DNA from: CAWBCR01 sp963787375
GTDB lineage: Bacteria; Chloroflexota; Anaerolineae; Aggregatilineales; UBA3940
Direction of reading: 5' to 3'
Length of the DNA: 64,000 nucleotides
NCBI GenBank assembly: GCA_963787375.1
Contig: CAWBCR010000021.1
Coordinates: forward strand, 1 to 64,000
Part shown: positions 35,473-45,684 of the stretch, piece by piece
Layout: each line of letters opens with the position of its first letter
Position numbering within the stretch: the stretch's first letter is position 1
The notes under the pieces: model-generated
Seen by the model: only the letters and a program-made list of their open reading frames with translations
Databases searched by the model: none
Told to the model about the DNA's origin: nothing
Position numbers and translations under genes: made by a program

Positions 35473-37043
35473 CCACACGCTATGACGCCATCGTCGTCGG
35501 GGCCGGGCACAACGGCCTGACCTGTGCCGCGTACCTGGCCCGCGCCGGACAGCGCGTGCTGGTGCTCGAAGCGCGTGGGGCGGTCGGCGGGGCGCTGGCC
35601 ACCGAGGAGTTCGCGCCCGGCTTCCGCGCCGACGTGATGCCGCGCGGCACCGGCTGGCTCAACCCGCGCCTCGTCCACGACCTGCGCCTCAATCTGGAAT
35701 TCATCCGGCCTGAGGCGGCGGTCTTCTCGCCGCTGCCCGATGGCGGCGGCCTGACGCTGTGGCGCAGCCCGGCGCGCACCGTCGAGGCGCTGCGCCGTCT
35801 GTCGCCCGCCGATGCCGATCGCTTTCTGGCGTTCGGCGCGCACGTGGCGGGCATCACCCGCGCGCTGGAGTCGCTGTACGTATTGCCCGCGCCCGATATT
35901 CACGGTGCGTCGTGGGGGTCGCTCATGCGCTACCTGCCGCCCGCGCTGCGCGTGCGTCGCATGGGCCGCCGTAGGATGCAGGCACTTCTGCGCACGCTGC
36001 CGATGTCGGCCTACGAGTTCCTCAACGAGTGGTTCGAGACCCCGGCGCTGAAAGGCGCGCTGGGCGCGGCGGGCGTGACCGGCGTGATGCAGGGTGTGCG
36101 CGGCGCGGGGACGGCGCTGCTGTTCCTGCATCAGCACGTTGGCGCGGCGCAGGGTGCGTTCCGCGCGGTGACGCGCGTGCGCGGCGGCATCGGCAAACTG
36201 AGCGAGGCGTTGGCCAATTCGGCGCGCGCGGCGGGGGCCGAGGTGCGCTGCGGCACGCGCGTGGCGCAGATGATGGTGCAAGATGGCCGCGTGACGGGCG
36301 TCGCGCTGGCGGATGGCGAGCAGATCGCGGCCCGCGCAGTCGTGTCTTCCGCCGACCCGCGCACCACGTTCCTCGACCTCCTCGACCCGGTTGAGCTGGA
36401 CCCGTCGTTCGCGAACGAGGTGCGCACCATCCGCATGCGCGGTGTGGCGGCGGTCGTGCAGTTGGCGCTGGATGGCCTGCCAGCCTTCGACGGCGCGGAC
36501 GCCTCGCAGCTTGGCGGCGTGATCAGCATCAGCCCCGACCTCGACACTCTGGAGCGCGCCTACGACGCGGCCAAGTACGGCGCGATCTCCGAGCGCCCGC
36601 TGCTCGAAGCGAGCATCCCCACGCTGGCCGACCCGTCGCTCGCGCCGGAGGGCCGGCACGTGATGACGATCTGGATGCAGTACGCGCCCTATGATCTGAC
36701 TGGGGGGTGGGGGGACGATCAGCGCGAGGCGCTGGGCGACCTCGTGGTGCGGACGCTGGCCGAGGTTGCGCCCGACCTGCCGGGGAGGGTGCTGCACCGC
36801 CGCGTGCTCGCGCCGCCCGACCTTGAGCGCGAGTATGGCCTGCCAGAAGGCAGCTTCGCGCACGGCGAAATGGCGCTCGACCAGCTTCTGTTCATGCGGC
36901 CTGTGCCCGGCTGGTCGGGCTATGACACGCCGCTCGGTGGGCTGTACCTGTGCGGCGCGGGGACGCATCCCGGCGGCGGGCACACCGGCGCAGCGGGCTA
37001 CGTCGCCGCGCGGGCCATCCTGCCGCGCCTGAAGCGGGGCTGA
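35469..37043 (+). CDS. FAD-dependent oxidoreductase, phytoene-dehydrogenase-like (second of a tandem pair)
   Basis: 524 residues from ATG 35469, again overlapping its predecessor by ATGA. AIVVGAGHNGLTCAAYLARAG, LEARGAVGGALATEEF and YLCGAGTHPGGGHTGAAGY mark the same family as the first oxidoreductase, and the two align over their length (for example YLERAYDDAKYG and TLERAYDAAKYG). They look like an old tandem duplication that may act as a heterodimer. Strict overlaps imply coupled translation of all three operon proteins. Confidence 0.8.
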   Translation: MTTRYDAIVVGAGHNGLTCAAYLARAGQRVLVLEARGAVGGALATEEFAPGFRADVMPRGTGWLNPRLVHDLRLNLEFIRPEAAVFSPLPDGGGLTLWRSPARTVEALRRLSPADADRFLAFGAHVAGITRALESLYVLPAPDIHGASWGSLMRYLPPALRVRRMGRRRMQALLRTLPMSAYEFLNEWFETPALKGALGAAGVTGVMQGVRGAGTALLFLHQHVGAAQGAFRAVTRVRGGIGKLSEALANSARAAGAEVRCGTRVAQMMVQDGRVTGVALADGEQIAARAVVSSADPRTTFLDLLDPVELDPSFANEVRTIRMRGVAAVVQLALDGLPAFDGADASQLGGVISISPDLDTLERAYDAAKYGAISERPLLEASIPTLADPSLAPEGRHVMTIWMQYAPYDLTGGWGDDQREALGDLVVRTLAEVAPDLPGRVLHRRVLAPPDLEREYGLPEGSFAHGEMALDQLLFMRPVPGWSGYDTPLGGLYLCGAGTHPGGGHTGAAGYVAARAILPRLKRG

Positions 37044-37049
37044 CGGCGA

Positions 37050-39149
37050 CTACGGGCTGGGCGGACCGATGCGCGCCAGAACGCTGTCGCCGCTGTCGTC
37101 CAGTACCTCGACCCTGCGGCCCACGCCCGGATACAGCGAGGCGGCGTCAAGGGTAACCGATTCCGCGTCTGACCCCGACCCGTACACAATCGTGATGCCC
37201 TGATCCCAGGGCCAGTGCAGCGATGTGTCGTCGCCTAGGCGCAGCCCTTCCAGCTTAAAAGAGCTGTTGTCTCCCCCGGATATTTCCATATACACCGCGC
37301 TGCCCGCCAGGTCGGTGTCAAAACGCAGCCTGCAGCCATCCCGACGACTGGGCGGGAACGTCGATCTGGGCTAACTCGGCGTCACCATCAGCCGACCTGA
37401 AGACGAGACGTGCGTCACCCTGCGGGTTGTCGACGTAGATGCTCAGCATGGAAGCTGACACGGTTCCATCAAATTGAAAGTCGAGCCGTGTGCCTTCCTG
37501 CAGCACGATCCCGCCCTCCTGCGCGATGTTGAGTCCGGTAATCGGATTCATCGCGGCAAGATAGTGGATGTCGTCGTTGGCCGTCAGCCAGGGCTGCTCT
37601 ACAGACGTGCCGACCACTGCCGGCGTGTAAACCGCGCCGCACTGAAGCGCTCCATGTGTCAGGTAAAAGTACAGCATTTTTTCGTCAGTGTATGCCACGC
37701 TGCCGCATCCCCCGGGGTACGACAGCAACCGCTCGACCTGCGCAGCGTCCAGCGCAATATGCTGACGTGTTATCCCACGCTGCACTCTGTCGCGGACCCC
37801 AGATAGACCGTTGCGGATTAGCGTTAAAGGGATTCTTGCCGTCACCGCACCTGCCAGCAGCAGCAGCAGTACCAGTACCCAGCCCCTGAACGAGAGGATT
37901 AGTGTAGCACTGCGCGTTCTGGCTACTCCGTCCTGCACTATCAGTTCGATCCAGCGCAGGGCCGTCGTTAGCCACGCCCATATAGCCTGCCCGAACAGGC
38001 CGGTCAGCAGGATGAACAGTGGAATCACGTCCCGGTAGAATACCATCGCGGGATACGTCGGCTCGACGTATAGCACACTGACTGCAACCAGACCACCCAG
38101 CAAGATGCCCATCGCCAGAAAGGGACGTTTCCTATCCGGCGGCAGGCTCAGGAAACCCACCGCAAAGAGCACGAAGATAACCGTGAAGGATGCAAACGAT
38201 TGATACCAGTTTGTTATCTCAACTCTAGCCAGTCTGAGATTGATTTTCAGCCCCTGGCCAGCAACCCAGCCCGGTGGCAGGGGGCTGCGCACAAATGATA
38301 GCTCAGGCCGCTTGATGACCAGTGGGAGCGCCGAGTAGAGCACAATCACGGCTACGCCGGCTGCCAGCACCCGCCAGCGCTGTTTCGACAGTGGATAGGT
38401 TGGCCAGCAGAAAGTACAGCGCCAGCGTGACGGCAGCGTACAGGCGGCCCATGGTGTGCATTGTCAGCAGCGCCACAATCCCAGAGATGAGGATCCACGG
38501 CCGCACGTCTCTCTTGTTCAAGATCAGGGCCCACAGCAGGATGGCGATGCCCAGCGCGATGTTGCTGGGCACAATCAAGTTGAAGCCCTGATGCGAATAG
38601 GTTCGGAAGGCAAGCAGCGCCAGCGTGATGCCCGCTGGACCGGGGCCCCACAGCGCGAACATCCAGGTGACAATCGCGAGATGGATCAGGACTGCCCCGG
38701 CGATCTCGAGGACGCGATAAGCCCCTTCCCACGTCAGCCCCAGCCTGTTCAGCAGCAGCAGCAGCGCCGAATGCAAAGGGTGGATAAACCTCCAGCATGC
38801 GCTGATTCTGCCGCCAGCGTTGGAGCGCCGCGTCGTAATTCGGGGTGGGAGCGGTGAACTGGGCATGTAAATCGCGGAACGCCGGGCAGTCTTCCCAGAA
38901 ACAGGTCTCAAACTGCGGCCCGTGCAGCATATAGGCATATGAGTCATCTACCTCTCTCGGTAGCACCCGGCTGGCCATTGGAGCCATAGCCAAATACATC
39001 TGGGCGCTGAGATAGGCGACGAGCCCTACGGCGAAAACCAGCCAGGGCCCGACCAGGCGAACACGGTGTTCAAACTGCCGAGCTGGCGGGCTGTTGAATA
39101 TCGCGACGGTCCTGTCTACCAGGAAATCAAATGTGGTGTTGGCCTGCAC
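37050..39149 (-). CDS. Large polytopic membrane protein, unknown function, three frameshifts
   Basis: Three overlapping open segments join into one gene of about 699 residues: MQANTTFDFLVDRTVAIF ... DSYAYMLHGPQFETCFWEDC (from 39149), a multi-TM middle (VLIHLAIVTWMFALWGPGPA, IVPSNIALGIAILLW) and TM plus C-terminal beta domain (FASFTVIFVLFAVGFLSLPP, then GDNSSFKLEGLRLGDD to stop 37050). Frame changes lie near 38780, 38385 and 37325. About ten TM helices with a soluble C-terminal domain resemble GT-C-type or lipid-handling membrane proteins near polysaccharide genes, but no catalytic motif is clear. Ends six bases from the convergent oxidoreductase gene. Confidence 0.55.
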
Positions 39150-39245
39150 GGCTCAGCCTTCGACGTCGATAAGTGGCGCATGAGCGTACGAGATACTCAC
39201 CGAGCATACCTGGGGAGCCCTCCAAGCTTCCAGAGACGTCATATG

Positions 39246-40041
39246 TTAAACCTCATTCCTTTGGAGCACGATGAGCGCGAACATGGCAAGATGACCATTC
39301 AATGGGGCCAGCAGATGCTCTAGAAGGTGCCAGGCATCAAAACTCCAGACTGGCGCTATACTGCGCATTGAGACCCCACCAGAAATCAGATATCGGAGTG
39401 ATGTATGCAAGCGGATAATCTCGATCCGCCACTGCGGAAACTCCGCCTCAAAGATGGCCCTATCACGCTCGAAGATTATCCATGGCAACGCCCCATTTGC
39501 ACCTGAAAGGGGACCGCTTAGTGGGAATTCCCAGTGACGGGTGATCGGGTTAAATGGCTCATGATGCAAGTGCTGGTAAATGAGTTCGCGCCCAACCCGT
39601 GTTCCACGGTTCATTCATAACAATCACTCCACCGGGATTTATGCATCGTGTTGCCTCTCTAAAGAAAGCCCGTGCATCTGGCAGATGGTGGAGTACGTCG
39701 CTCATTACTATGCCACGCAGCGATCCATCTGCAAATGGCAGTCTTTGCCCATCGAGCACGGCTACGATACCGGAGCAGCGGAATATTTCTGACGTGATCA
39801 GTGCGGGGATATATTCATCAAGGAAGCCTGCCCCTGAGCCAATTTCCAGGACCGGATTGCTCCCCTCCGGTACTGCCGCGGCAATTTCCCTATACCATTC
39901 GTCGTAGATCCGGTAAAGAAATCGCTTCTCTCTGACGACATGGCGGCGCAGCTCTGTCGTGCGAGGATCGTCTAATTCCATTCCCTGTGTGAGGGGATAG
40001 GCCAGCCAGCGGCGCAGTGCTGCCGAGATATTACCACTCAT
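39246..40041 (-). CDS. Class I SAM-dependent methyltransferase, one frameshift
   Basis: About 264 residues. ATG 40041 overlaps the preceding stop by ATGA. SAM loop VLEIGSGAGFLDEYI, GQRLPFADGSLRGIVMSDVLHHL, then NPGGVIVMNEPWNT. A base change near 39600 switches to the second segment (VGRELIYQHLHHEPFNPIT ... WHLLEHLLAPLNGHLAMFAL). Probably modifies a sugar or lipid made with the upstream glycosyltransferase fusion; the coupling supports a shared pathway, the substrate is unknown. Confidence 0.7.
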
Positions 40042-41486
40042 ACAAACTTGATCCGGCGAAGAGCAAATAGAACCATTTGCAGTAGGAGCACCCCATGCTT
40101 CCAGCGAGAAATATTCGTCGTCCCATATTCGCGGCTGCGGTAGCGGATGGGCGTCTCGACGATCTTCAGGTTCTGCTTGGTGGCCCCCAGCAGCAGGTCG
40201 AAATCCCCGAACGGGTCAAAGTCGCCAAAATAGCTGCGATTCGCTGCGATGCGGTCGTAATCCGCTTTCCACAGAACCTTGGTGCCGCACAGCGTATCCC
40301 TGATCGGCTGGCCCAGCAGCCACGAGAATACTACACTAAAGAAGCGATTGCCAACTAGGTTGAGGAAGCGCATCGCCTCGTCCTCCATCGGGTATACCAG
40401 CCGCACCCCGTTGACAAATTCGCCCTTGCCCGACCAGATCGCCTCGTAGAAGCGCGGCAGATCCTCAGGGGCGACCGTTAGGTCCGCGTCGAGGATCATC
40501 AGGATGTCGCCGCTGGCGTGCTCAAAGCCCATGCGCACCGCGTCGCCTTTGCCGGTGCCGGTCTGCTGCAGCAGCTTGCAGGCGCGCTCGGGGTGCGTGG
40601 CGATGCCGCGCGCGATGGCGGCGCTTGTGTCGTCACGCGAGTGGCCTTCGACGAAGATCAACTCGGTGCCGCGTCCCATCTCCGGCACGCGCCCGAAGAT
40701 GTGCGGGATGTTGCCTTCCTCATTGCGGGCCGGGATGACCACCGACACCAGCGGCATCTCGCGCTGCGGTGGGCGGGCGGCGGGCGTCTGCCGCGCGACC
40801 ATGAAGTTGGTCAGCGCCAGTTGGCTGAACGGCCACAGCTTGACCAGAAACTGATTGGAAATGGCCCTGAGCAGCGGGATGCGCAGCGGAGGCAGCACTT
40901 CCTGCCAGTGGCAAATCACCTCGAAGCCGCTCAAATACAACAGATTATCGACATCCTGCGGCGTCAACCAGTTTTGCCGGAGCACGGGCCGGGCCAGCCC
41001 CAGCTTCTGGGCCAGGGTCAGCGGCCCTTCCCAGAGGTGGCTGTAATAGTTGACGATGATGCGGGTGTGAGGCTGAGTGGCCCTCGCCAGGTTGTCGAGG
41101 ACGGACTGCACATCCCAGACATCGTTTAGCAGGTCCGACAGGATGACCACGTCAAACGGCTCGTCCCAGGCAAAGTCATGCGCGTCGGCGAGCACGAAGC
41201 GCAGCTCCGGGTGGCGACGGCGGGCGCTGCCAAGCGCCTCTTCGGAGTAGTCGACGCCGACTCCCACGCCGGGCTTTAGCGCGGCCAGCAGGTCGCCCTC
41301 GCTGCACCCCAGCTCAAGAACGCGCTGGCCGGGCGACACCAGAAACGCATAGACCTCGCGCAGCCGCCGGTGATAGGCGTCCCCCCAGCCGGCGCGGTCG
41401 CGGTACAGGCGAGCGACGCGGTCCCAATGGTCGCGCCGCGTATTCGTGTACGCCTGAAAAGCTGGGTCCTTGAGAATGTTGGGCAT
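40038..41486 (-). CDS. Fusion of SAM methyltransferase and family 2 glycosyltransferase
   Basis: 482 residues. Residues 20-200: methyltransferase with VLELGCSEGDLLAAL (57-70), GVGVDYSEEAL and FDVVILSDLLNDVWDV. Residues 245-482: GT2 with LVSVVIPARNEEGNIPHIFG, donor-binding ILDADLTVAPED (DAD at 333-335) and a GTKVLWK/YGTTNISRWKHG C-terminus typical of dolichol-phosphate-mannose-synthase-like enzymes that glycosylate polyprenyl phosphates. Start ATG 41486; promoter at 41531. First gene of a short operon with the methyltransferase at 39246. Confidence 0.8.
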   Translation of the reverse strand: MPNILKDPAFQAYTNTRRDHWDRVARLYRDRAGWGDAYHRRLREVYAFLVSPGQRVLELGCSEGDLLAALKPGVGVGVDYSEEALGSARRRHPELRFVLADAHDFAWDEPFDVVILSDLLNDVWDVQSVLDNLARATQPHTRIIVNYYSHLWEGPLTLAQKLGLARPVLRQNWLTPQDVDNLLYLSGFEVICHWQEVLPPLRIPLLRAISNQFLVKLWPFSQLALTNFMVARQTPAARPPQREMPLVSVVIPARNEEGNIPHIFGRVPEMGRGTELIFVEGHSRDDTSAAIARGIATHPERACKLLQQTGTGKGDAVRMGFEHASGDILMILDADLTVAPEDLPRFYEAIWSGKGEFVNGVRLVYPMEDEAMRFLNLVGNRFFSVVFSWLLGQPIRDTLCGTKVLWKADYDRIAANRSYFGDFDPFGDFDLLLGATKQNLKIVETPIRYRSREYGTTNISRWKHGVLLLQMVLFALRRIKFV

Positions 41487-41530
41487 TCCTCACTCATCAT
41501 AGGCAGCGCTGTCGGGCTAAACAGGTTCGG

Positions 41531-41558
41531 ATTATAACCTATGTAATGGAGCCCGCAA
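41531..41558 (-). promoter_or_regulatory. Promoter of the methyltransferase-glycosyltransferase operon
   Basis: Minus strand TTGCGG (41553-41558), 16-base spacer, perfect TATAAT (41531-41536), 45 bases upstream of ATG 41486. Confidence 0.6.
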
Positions 41559-41630
41559 CTGGGGCACATCGACAGGGCGGTGTTAAAATGGGCGCGCTTC
41601 AGCCGTCCTTCTGCGCTCAAGGAGAGCCCC

Positions 41631-42944
41631 ATGCGACAGACCATCGCCGATACCCTCGTGCTGCGCACCGTCGAGAGCGAGGACGACGTGCGCCGCGTGG
41701 CGGCCTTTAACGACGTCGTCATGTCCGACACCGACCAGCCCGATCCGCGCATCGGCCAATGGGTGACCAACCTGCTCGCGCCCGGCATCCACCCAACGCT
41801 CACCTGGGATGACTACTACCTGGTCGAGGACACGGCCAGCGGCGAGGTCGTCTCGTCGCTGTGCATCATTCCCCAGACGTGGACCTTCGGCGGCGTGCCG
41901 TTCAAGGTGGGGCGCATCGAGCTGGTCGGCACGCGCAAGGATTACCGCCGCCGGGGGCTGATCCGCGCGCAGTTCGAGGCCGCTCACCGGCGCTGCGCCG
42001 AGCAAGGGCTGATCGCGCAGGGCATCACCGGCATTCAGTGGTACTACCGCCAGTTCGGCTACGAATACGCGCTGGATCTGGACGGCGGGCAGGTGCTGTC
42101 GTTCGAGTCGTTCCCGGCGCTGCCCGGCAACTCACCTTTCACGCTGCGTGAGTGGCAGCCCGCTGACCTGCCCCGGCTGGAGGCGCTGTACGACGGCTTC
42201 GCGCGCGGGAAGCTGGTCGTCTGCCCGCGCCCCGCCGATCACTGGCTGTACCGCTTCCACGCGACCGGCGAGCGCAGCATCATGAAGCGCTGGTTGTATG
42301 CCATCACCCGCGCCGAGGAGGTGATCGGCTACGTGAGCATCCCGGTCGACACGTGGGGACCGCGCCCGCGCATCGACGACCTGGTGCTGGGCGAATCCAT
42401 CGCGGAGGTCGTCCCGTGGCTGATGCCCCGCCTGCGCGAGGAGGTCACGCGGCTGTTTGCGCAGAACGATCCGCCGCTGCTGCCGCAGCTCACGCTGGCC
42501 CTCGGCGCGCACCACCCGATCTACCCGTACCTGCGGAGCTACCAGCATTACACGCAGCGAGTCTACGCCTGGTATATCCGGGTGCCCGACGTGGCGGCGT
42601 TTGTGCGCGAGGTCGCTGCGCCCGTGTTGGAGCGGCGCATTGCGGCGGGCCCGCTGGCCGGGCTGACCCGCTCGCTGACGCTGAACTTCCACACCGGCGG
42701 ATTGCGGCTGGACTTCGAAGGCGGGCTGCTGGCGGCGGCGGAGAACCTGCCGCGCGGCCTCGCGGAGGATGCTGCGGACGTGGCTTTCCCGCCGCTGGTC
42801 TTCACGCAGCTTCTGTTCGGCTACCGCAGCCTGGCGCAGCTTCACCGCTGGTTCCCTGATGTGTGGTGCAAGGCCGCTGCGTGGCCGGTCGTGGAGGGGC
42901 TGTTCCCGCGCAGGCCGTCGTGGCTGGGCGGGGCGCTCGAATAG
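41631..42944 (+). CDS. GNAT-family acetyltransferase, Eis-like (two GNAT domains plus sterol-carrier-type C-terminus)
   Basis: 437 residues from ATG 41631 behind AGGAGAGCCCC. N-terminal acetyltransferase core with acetyl-CoA loop VGTRKDYRRRGLIRAQF (about 101-117), TGIQWYYRQFGYEYALD, a second GNAT-like domain, and a C-terminal domain (LTLNFHTGGLRLDFEGG, FPPLVFTQLLFGYRSLAQL) like the SCP2-type end of Eis proteins. Eis homologues acetylate aminoglycosides or other amines; substrate here is open. Confidence 0.75.
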   Translation: MRQTIADTLVLRTVESEDDVRRVAAFNDVVMSDTDQPDPRIGQWVTNLLAPGIHPTLTWDDYYLVEDTASGEVVSSLCIIPQTWTFGGVPFKVGRIELVGTRKDYRRRGLIRAQFEAAHRRCAEQGLIAQGITGIQWYYRQFGYEYALDLDGGQVLSFESFPALPGNSPFTLREWQPADLPRLEALYDGFARGKLVVCPRPADHWLYRFHATGERSIMKRWLYAITRAEEVIGYVSIPVDTWGPRPRIDDLVLGESIAEVVPWLMPRLREEVTRLFAQNDPPLLPQLTLALGAHHPIYPYLRSYQHYTQRVYAWYIRVPDVAAFVREVAAPVLERRIAAGPLAGLTRSLTLNFHTGGLRLDFEGGLLAAAENLPRGLAEDAADVAFPPLVFTQLLFGYRSLAQLHRWFPDVWCKAAAWPVVEGLFPRRPSWLGGALE

Positions 42945-42958
42945 CGGCCCGCTGCCTT

Positions 42959-44342
42959 TTACCCGCCGAACCAGCCCCCGCTGATCGCCAGCACGGCCAA
43001 CACGATCAGCGCCACGACAACCAGCGCGACCAGCAGCCAGCCCAACCCCCCGACGATTTCCGTGGAGCCTGCGCCGGGTAGGTCGGCATCTGGGGCCGGG
43101 CGGGCTCCGCCGGGGGCGCGGGCGGCGCGGCTCCCTCGCGCGATTGTTTCGAGCCAATCGACTGGTGCGCGCCGCGCGTGGGGGGGTCTCGGTGTCAGTG
43201 TGAATGTCGCGCCCCGCAACGTTCAGATCGCCCGCCACGCCGCCGCCTACTGTGATGTTAATGGTGTCGGCTCCGGCAGCCAGCGGCGCGCTGGTGGCCT
43301 GCATCAGCAGCGAGACCAGGTTCCAGGTGATCTCCTTGAGGGGGTCCACCTCGCGGACCAGCTCGGTGACGACTGCCGTCTGGGCCAGCACCCGCTCGCC
43401 GTCCGAGACGGTGACGATCACCCGCGACCGGCCCGCCTGCTGCCCATCGACCGGGGAAAGCTCAAAGATAATCGTCCCTGAGTCGTGGTCGGGCGGCAGC
43501 GCGATCTCCACCTGATCGTCGCCGCACAGCTTATTGTTCCGCGTCTCTCCGCGCACGGTGAAATCGCCGGACGTGACCTTGACGCACAGCGTCGCCGGGA
43601 GCAGCCTGCCGGTGCGCTCCTCGACGGGGAACACGCACGGGAAGGTGCTGCCGCTCACGTCGCCCTTGCGGATCAGATCGCCCGCCAGCGTGACGGCGGG
43701 CAGCTCGCCGCGCAGCCCTTTCGAATCCGGCAGCGAGATCTTGACGCGGCACTCGGTCCGGCTGCCGATCCGGGTGCGGTGCGGCATGGCGGCTTCCAGC
43801 CGCCGTTCCTGCTGCGCCTGCCGTTCGGCTGTGGATTCGGGCAGGTCCTGCCCGATGGCGACGGCTTTCCCCGGCGTCTGGCCCTCGGCCTGCACGACGC
43901 CCCATTCGTGTCCGGAAGCGGCCCCAAAGCTGAAGGCCGGGATGTCCCACCCGACCCGCCCGCCCAGATCGGCTACCAGCGCCCGGAACCCGGCCTCCTG
44001 ATCGCCCCGCATGTCAGCGTACTGCACGCCCGCCAGCGTGAAGGGAACGGCGCTGCGCTCGTCGCCGCCGGCCAGCACCGGGAAGATCGGCTTGCCGAAC
44101 GCCTGCGCCCGGATGATCTCCTTGTTGACCCATTCCAACTCTCTGGCCGATGGTGTGAGGACCACGACCACCGCGTCGACGTGCCGGATAGCGGCGTCGA
44201 TGGCCTCGGCCCAGTTGGGCGTGCCCACTGTCAGGCCGTCGACGTCGACCCACACGTTGAAGCCCAGCTTCAGCAGGCTGTCGCGCAGCGCCAGCGTGAA
44301 GGCCCGATCCTCGCGGCTGTAGCTGATGAATATGTCGGCCAT
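42959..44342 (-). CDS. TIR-domain protein with extracellular-type middle region and C-terminal membrane anchor, one frameshift
   Basis: About 461 reconstructed residues. N-terminal TIR domain (1-130): IFISYSREDRAF, GFNVWVDVDGLTVGTPNWAEAI, VVVLTPSARELEWVNKEI, ADMRGDQEAGF. Middle 150-370: beta-rich, Ig/CARDB-like (VKISLPDSKGLRG, TIIFELSPVDGQQAGRSRVI). The frame changes at a run of seven C near 43180; the other frame adds a Pro/Ala linker and a C-terminal helix WLLVALVVVALIVLAVLAI. TIR domains signal or cleave NAD; the tail would anchor it to the membrane. No partner defence gene is adjacent. Confidence 0.7.
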
Positions 44343-44427
44343 GGATGTGCTTTTCCTGCCGGATGGACGGCATCTCGCCGAGCGTGTGACCCCATTATAG
44401 GGGGGTGCGGCGCAGATGAGAAATGCG

Positions 44428-45540
44428 CTAGATGTCCCGCTGGTACACGCGGTAGCGCCGCAGGTCCTTGACGCCCAGCTTGCGCAGCGCGTTGTTCATG
44501 GGCACGTTGTCTTCGAGCACGTAGTTGATCTCGACCCGCGCCTGCCGCCGCGACAGGACCTCGTAGGTGCGGCGGTACAGCAGCGCGTCAACGCCCTTGC
44601 CGTGATATTCGGCCAGCACGCCCAGCGCCCACAGCCGGTACTCCCGCAGGCGCGGCAGGCCCCACAGCAGCTTCAGCCAGCCGAAGGGCAGCAGCCGCCC
44701 GTTCAGCCCGCGCAGCAGCACGTTGACGTCCGGCAGCGGGATCGAGAAGCCGATGGGGCTGCCGTCCGGCCCCTCGGCGATCAGCACCAACTCGGCGTGG
44801 ACCACCTGCTTCATATCGCGGGCGATGGCCTGCGCCTCCGTCTCGGTGACGGGGTAGAAGCCCCAGTTGTCGGAGATCGAGGTATTGATAATGCCCACTA
44901 GCCGGACGATCTCCTCCTCCAGCCGCGACATGTCGATGGGGCGCACCGTGACGCCGTAGCGCTGCGCGACCCTGTCGGTGAGCGTCAGGTAGCGCGGCGG
45001 GATCTCGTAGCCCTCGCGCTGATCGACGTAGTACACCAGCAGGTCCTTGACCTTCTCCAGGCCAAAGGCCAGCAGGTGATCGTTGTAGTACGGCGGGTTG
45101 TACGGCCCCATGATCACCGGCGGCGGCTCGAAGCCCTCCAGCACCAATCCCCACTCCTGCGAGGCGAAGCTCCACGGCCCGCGCATGGCCGTCATGCCGC
45201 GCTGCTTCAGCCAGTCACACGCGGTGTCCAGCAGCAGCCGTGACGCCTGCGGATCGTCCACGCACTCATAGGAGCCGAACAGGCCAATCGGTGCGCCCCA
45301 GTGCTGCACCGCCAGCCGGTCGATGAACGCCGACACCCGCCCGACGACCCGGCTGCCGTCGGTCAGCAGGTACAGGCTGTACTCGCAGTGATCGAGCATC
45401 GGGTTGCGCTGCGGGTCGAACTGCGCCCACTGCTCGCTGCGCAGCGGCGGCACCCACATCGGGTCGTCGCGATAAAGCTGGTACGGGAACTGGATGAAGC
45501 GGCGCAGGTCGGCGCGGCTGGTGACCGGTTGGATGTTCAT
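44428..45540 (-). CDS. GNAT-fold N-acetyltransferase-like protein
   Basis: 370 residues. Begins MNIQPVTSRADLRRFIQFPY, then VGRVSAFIDRLA, SYECVDDPQASRLLLDTACDW and, near the C-terminus, WALGVLAEYHGKGVDALLYR and NVPMNNALRKLGV, the acetyl-CoA-binding part of a GNAT domain. Proteins of this type are common and uncharacterised in Chloroflexota and other environmental bacteria. It stands alone; the aa-ABC importer genes lie behind repeat A4. Confidence 0.65.
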   Translation of the reverse strand: MNIQPVTSRADLRRFIQFPYQLYRDDPMWVPPLRSEQWAQFDPQRNPMLDHCEYSLYLLTDGSRVVGRVSAFIDRLAVQHWGAPIGLFGSYECVDDPQASRLLLDTACDWLKQRGMTAMRGPWSFASQEWGLVLEGFEPPPVIMGPYNPPYYNDHLLAFGLEKVKDLLVYYVDQREGYEIPPRYLTLTDRVAQRYGVTVRPIDMSRLEEEIVRLVGIINTSISDNWGFYPVTETEAQAIARDMKQVVHAELVLIAEGPDGSPIGFSIPLPDVNVLLRGLNGRLLPFGWLKLLWGLPRLREYRLWALGVLAEYHGKGVDALLYRRTYEVLSRRQARVEINYVLEDNVPMNNALRKLGVKDLRRYRVYQRDI

Positions 45541-45684
45541 GATGTTCCTGTTGTGCTGGTGTTTAACCGAAAGAGCTTTCGGTCAAACCGACCGGCGCGG
45601 TCCGAAACGACACGCCGGTCGAGGATCATGCGTCAGTATACGGCGATGGGGCGGAGTACTTGGCCCGTATACGACGGGGTGGGA

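Noticed and set aside
42132..44342. A 736-residue TIR protein overlapping the acetyltransferase gene
   Set aside because: After residue 390 the frame is antisense to the Eis-like gene; the other frame gives a short linker and a TM helix and stops at 42959.
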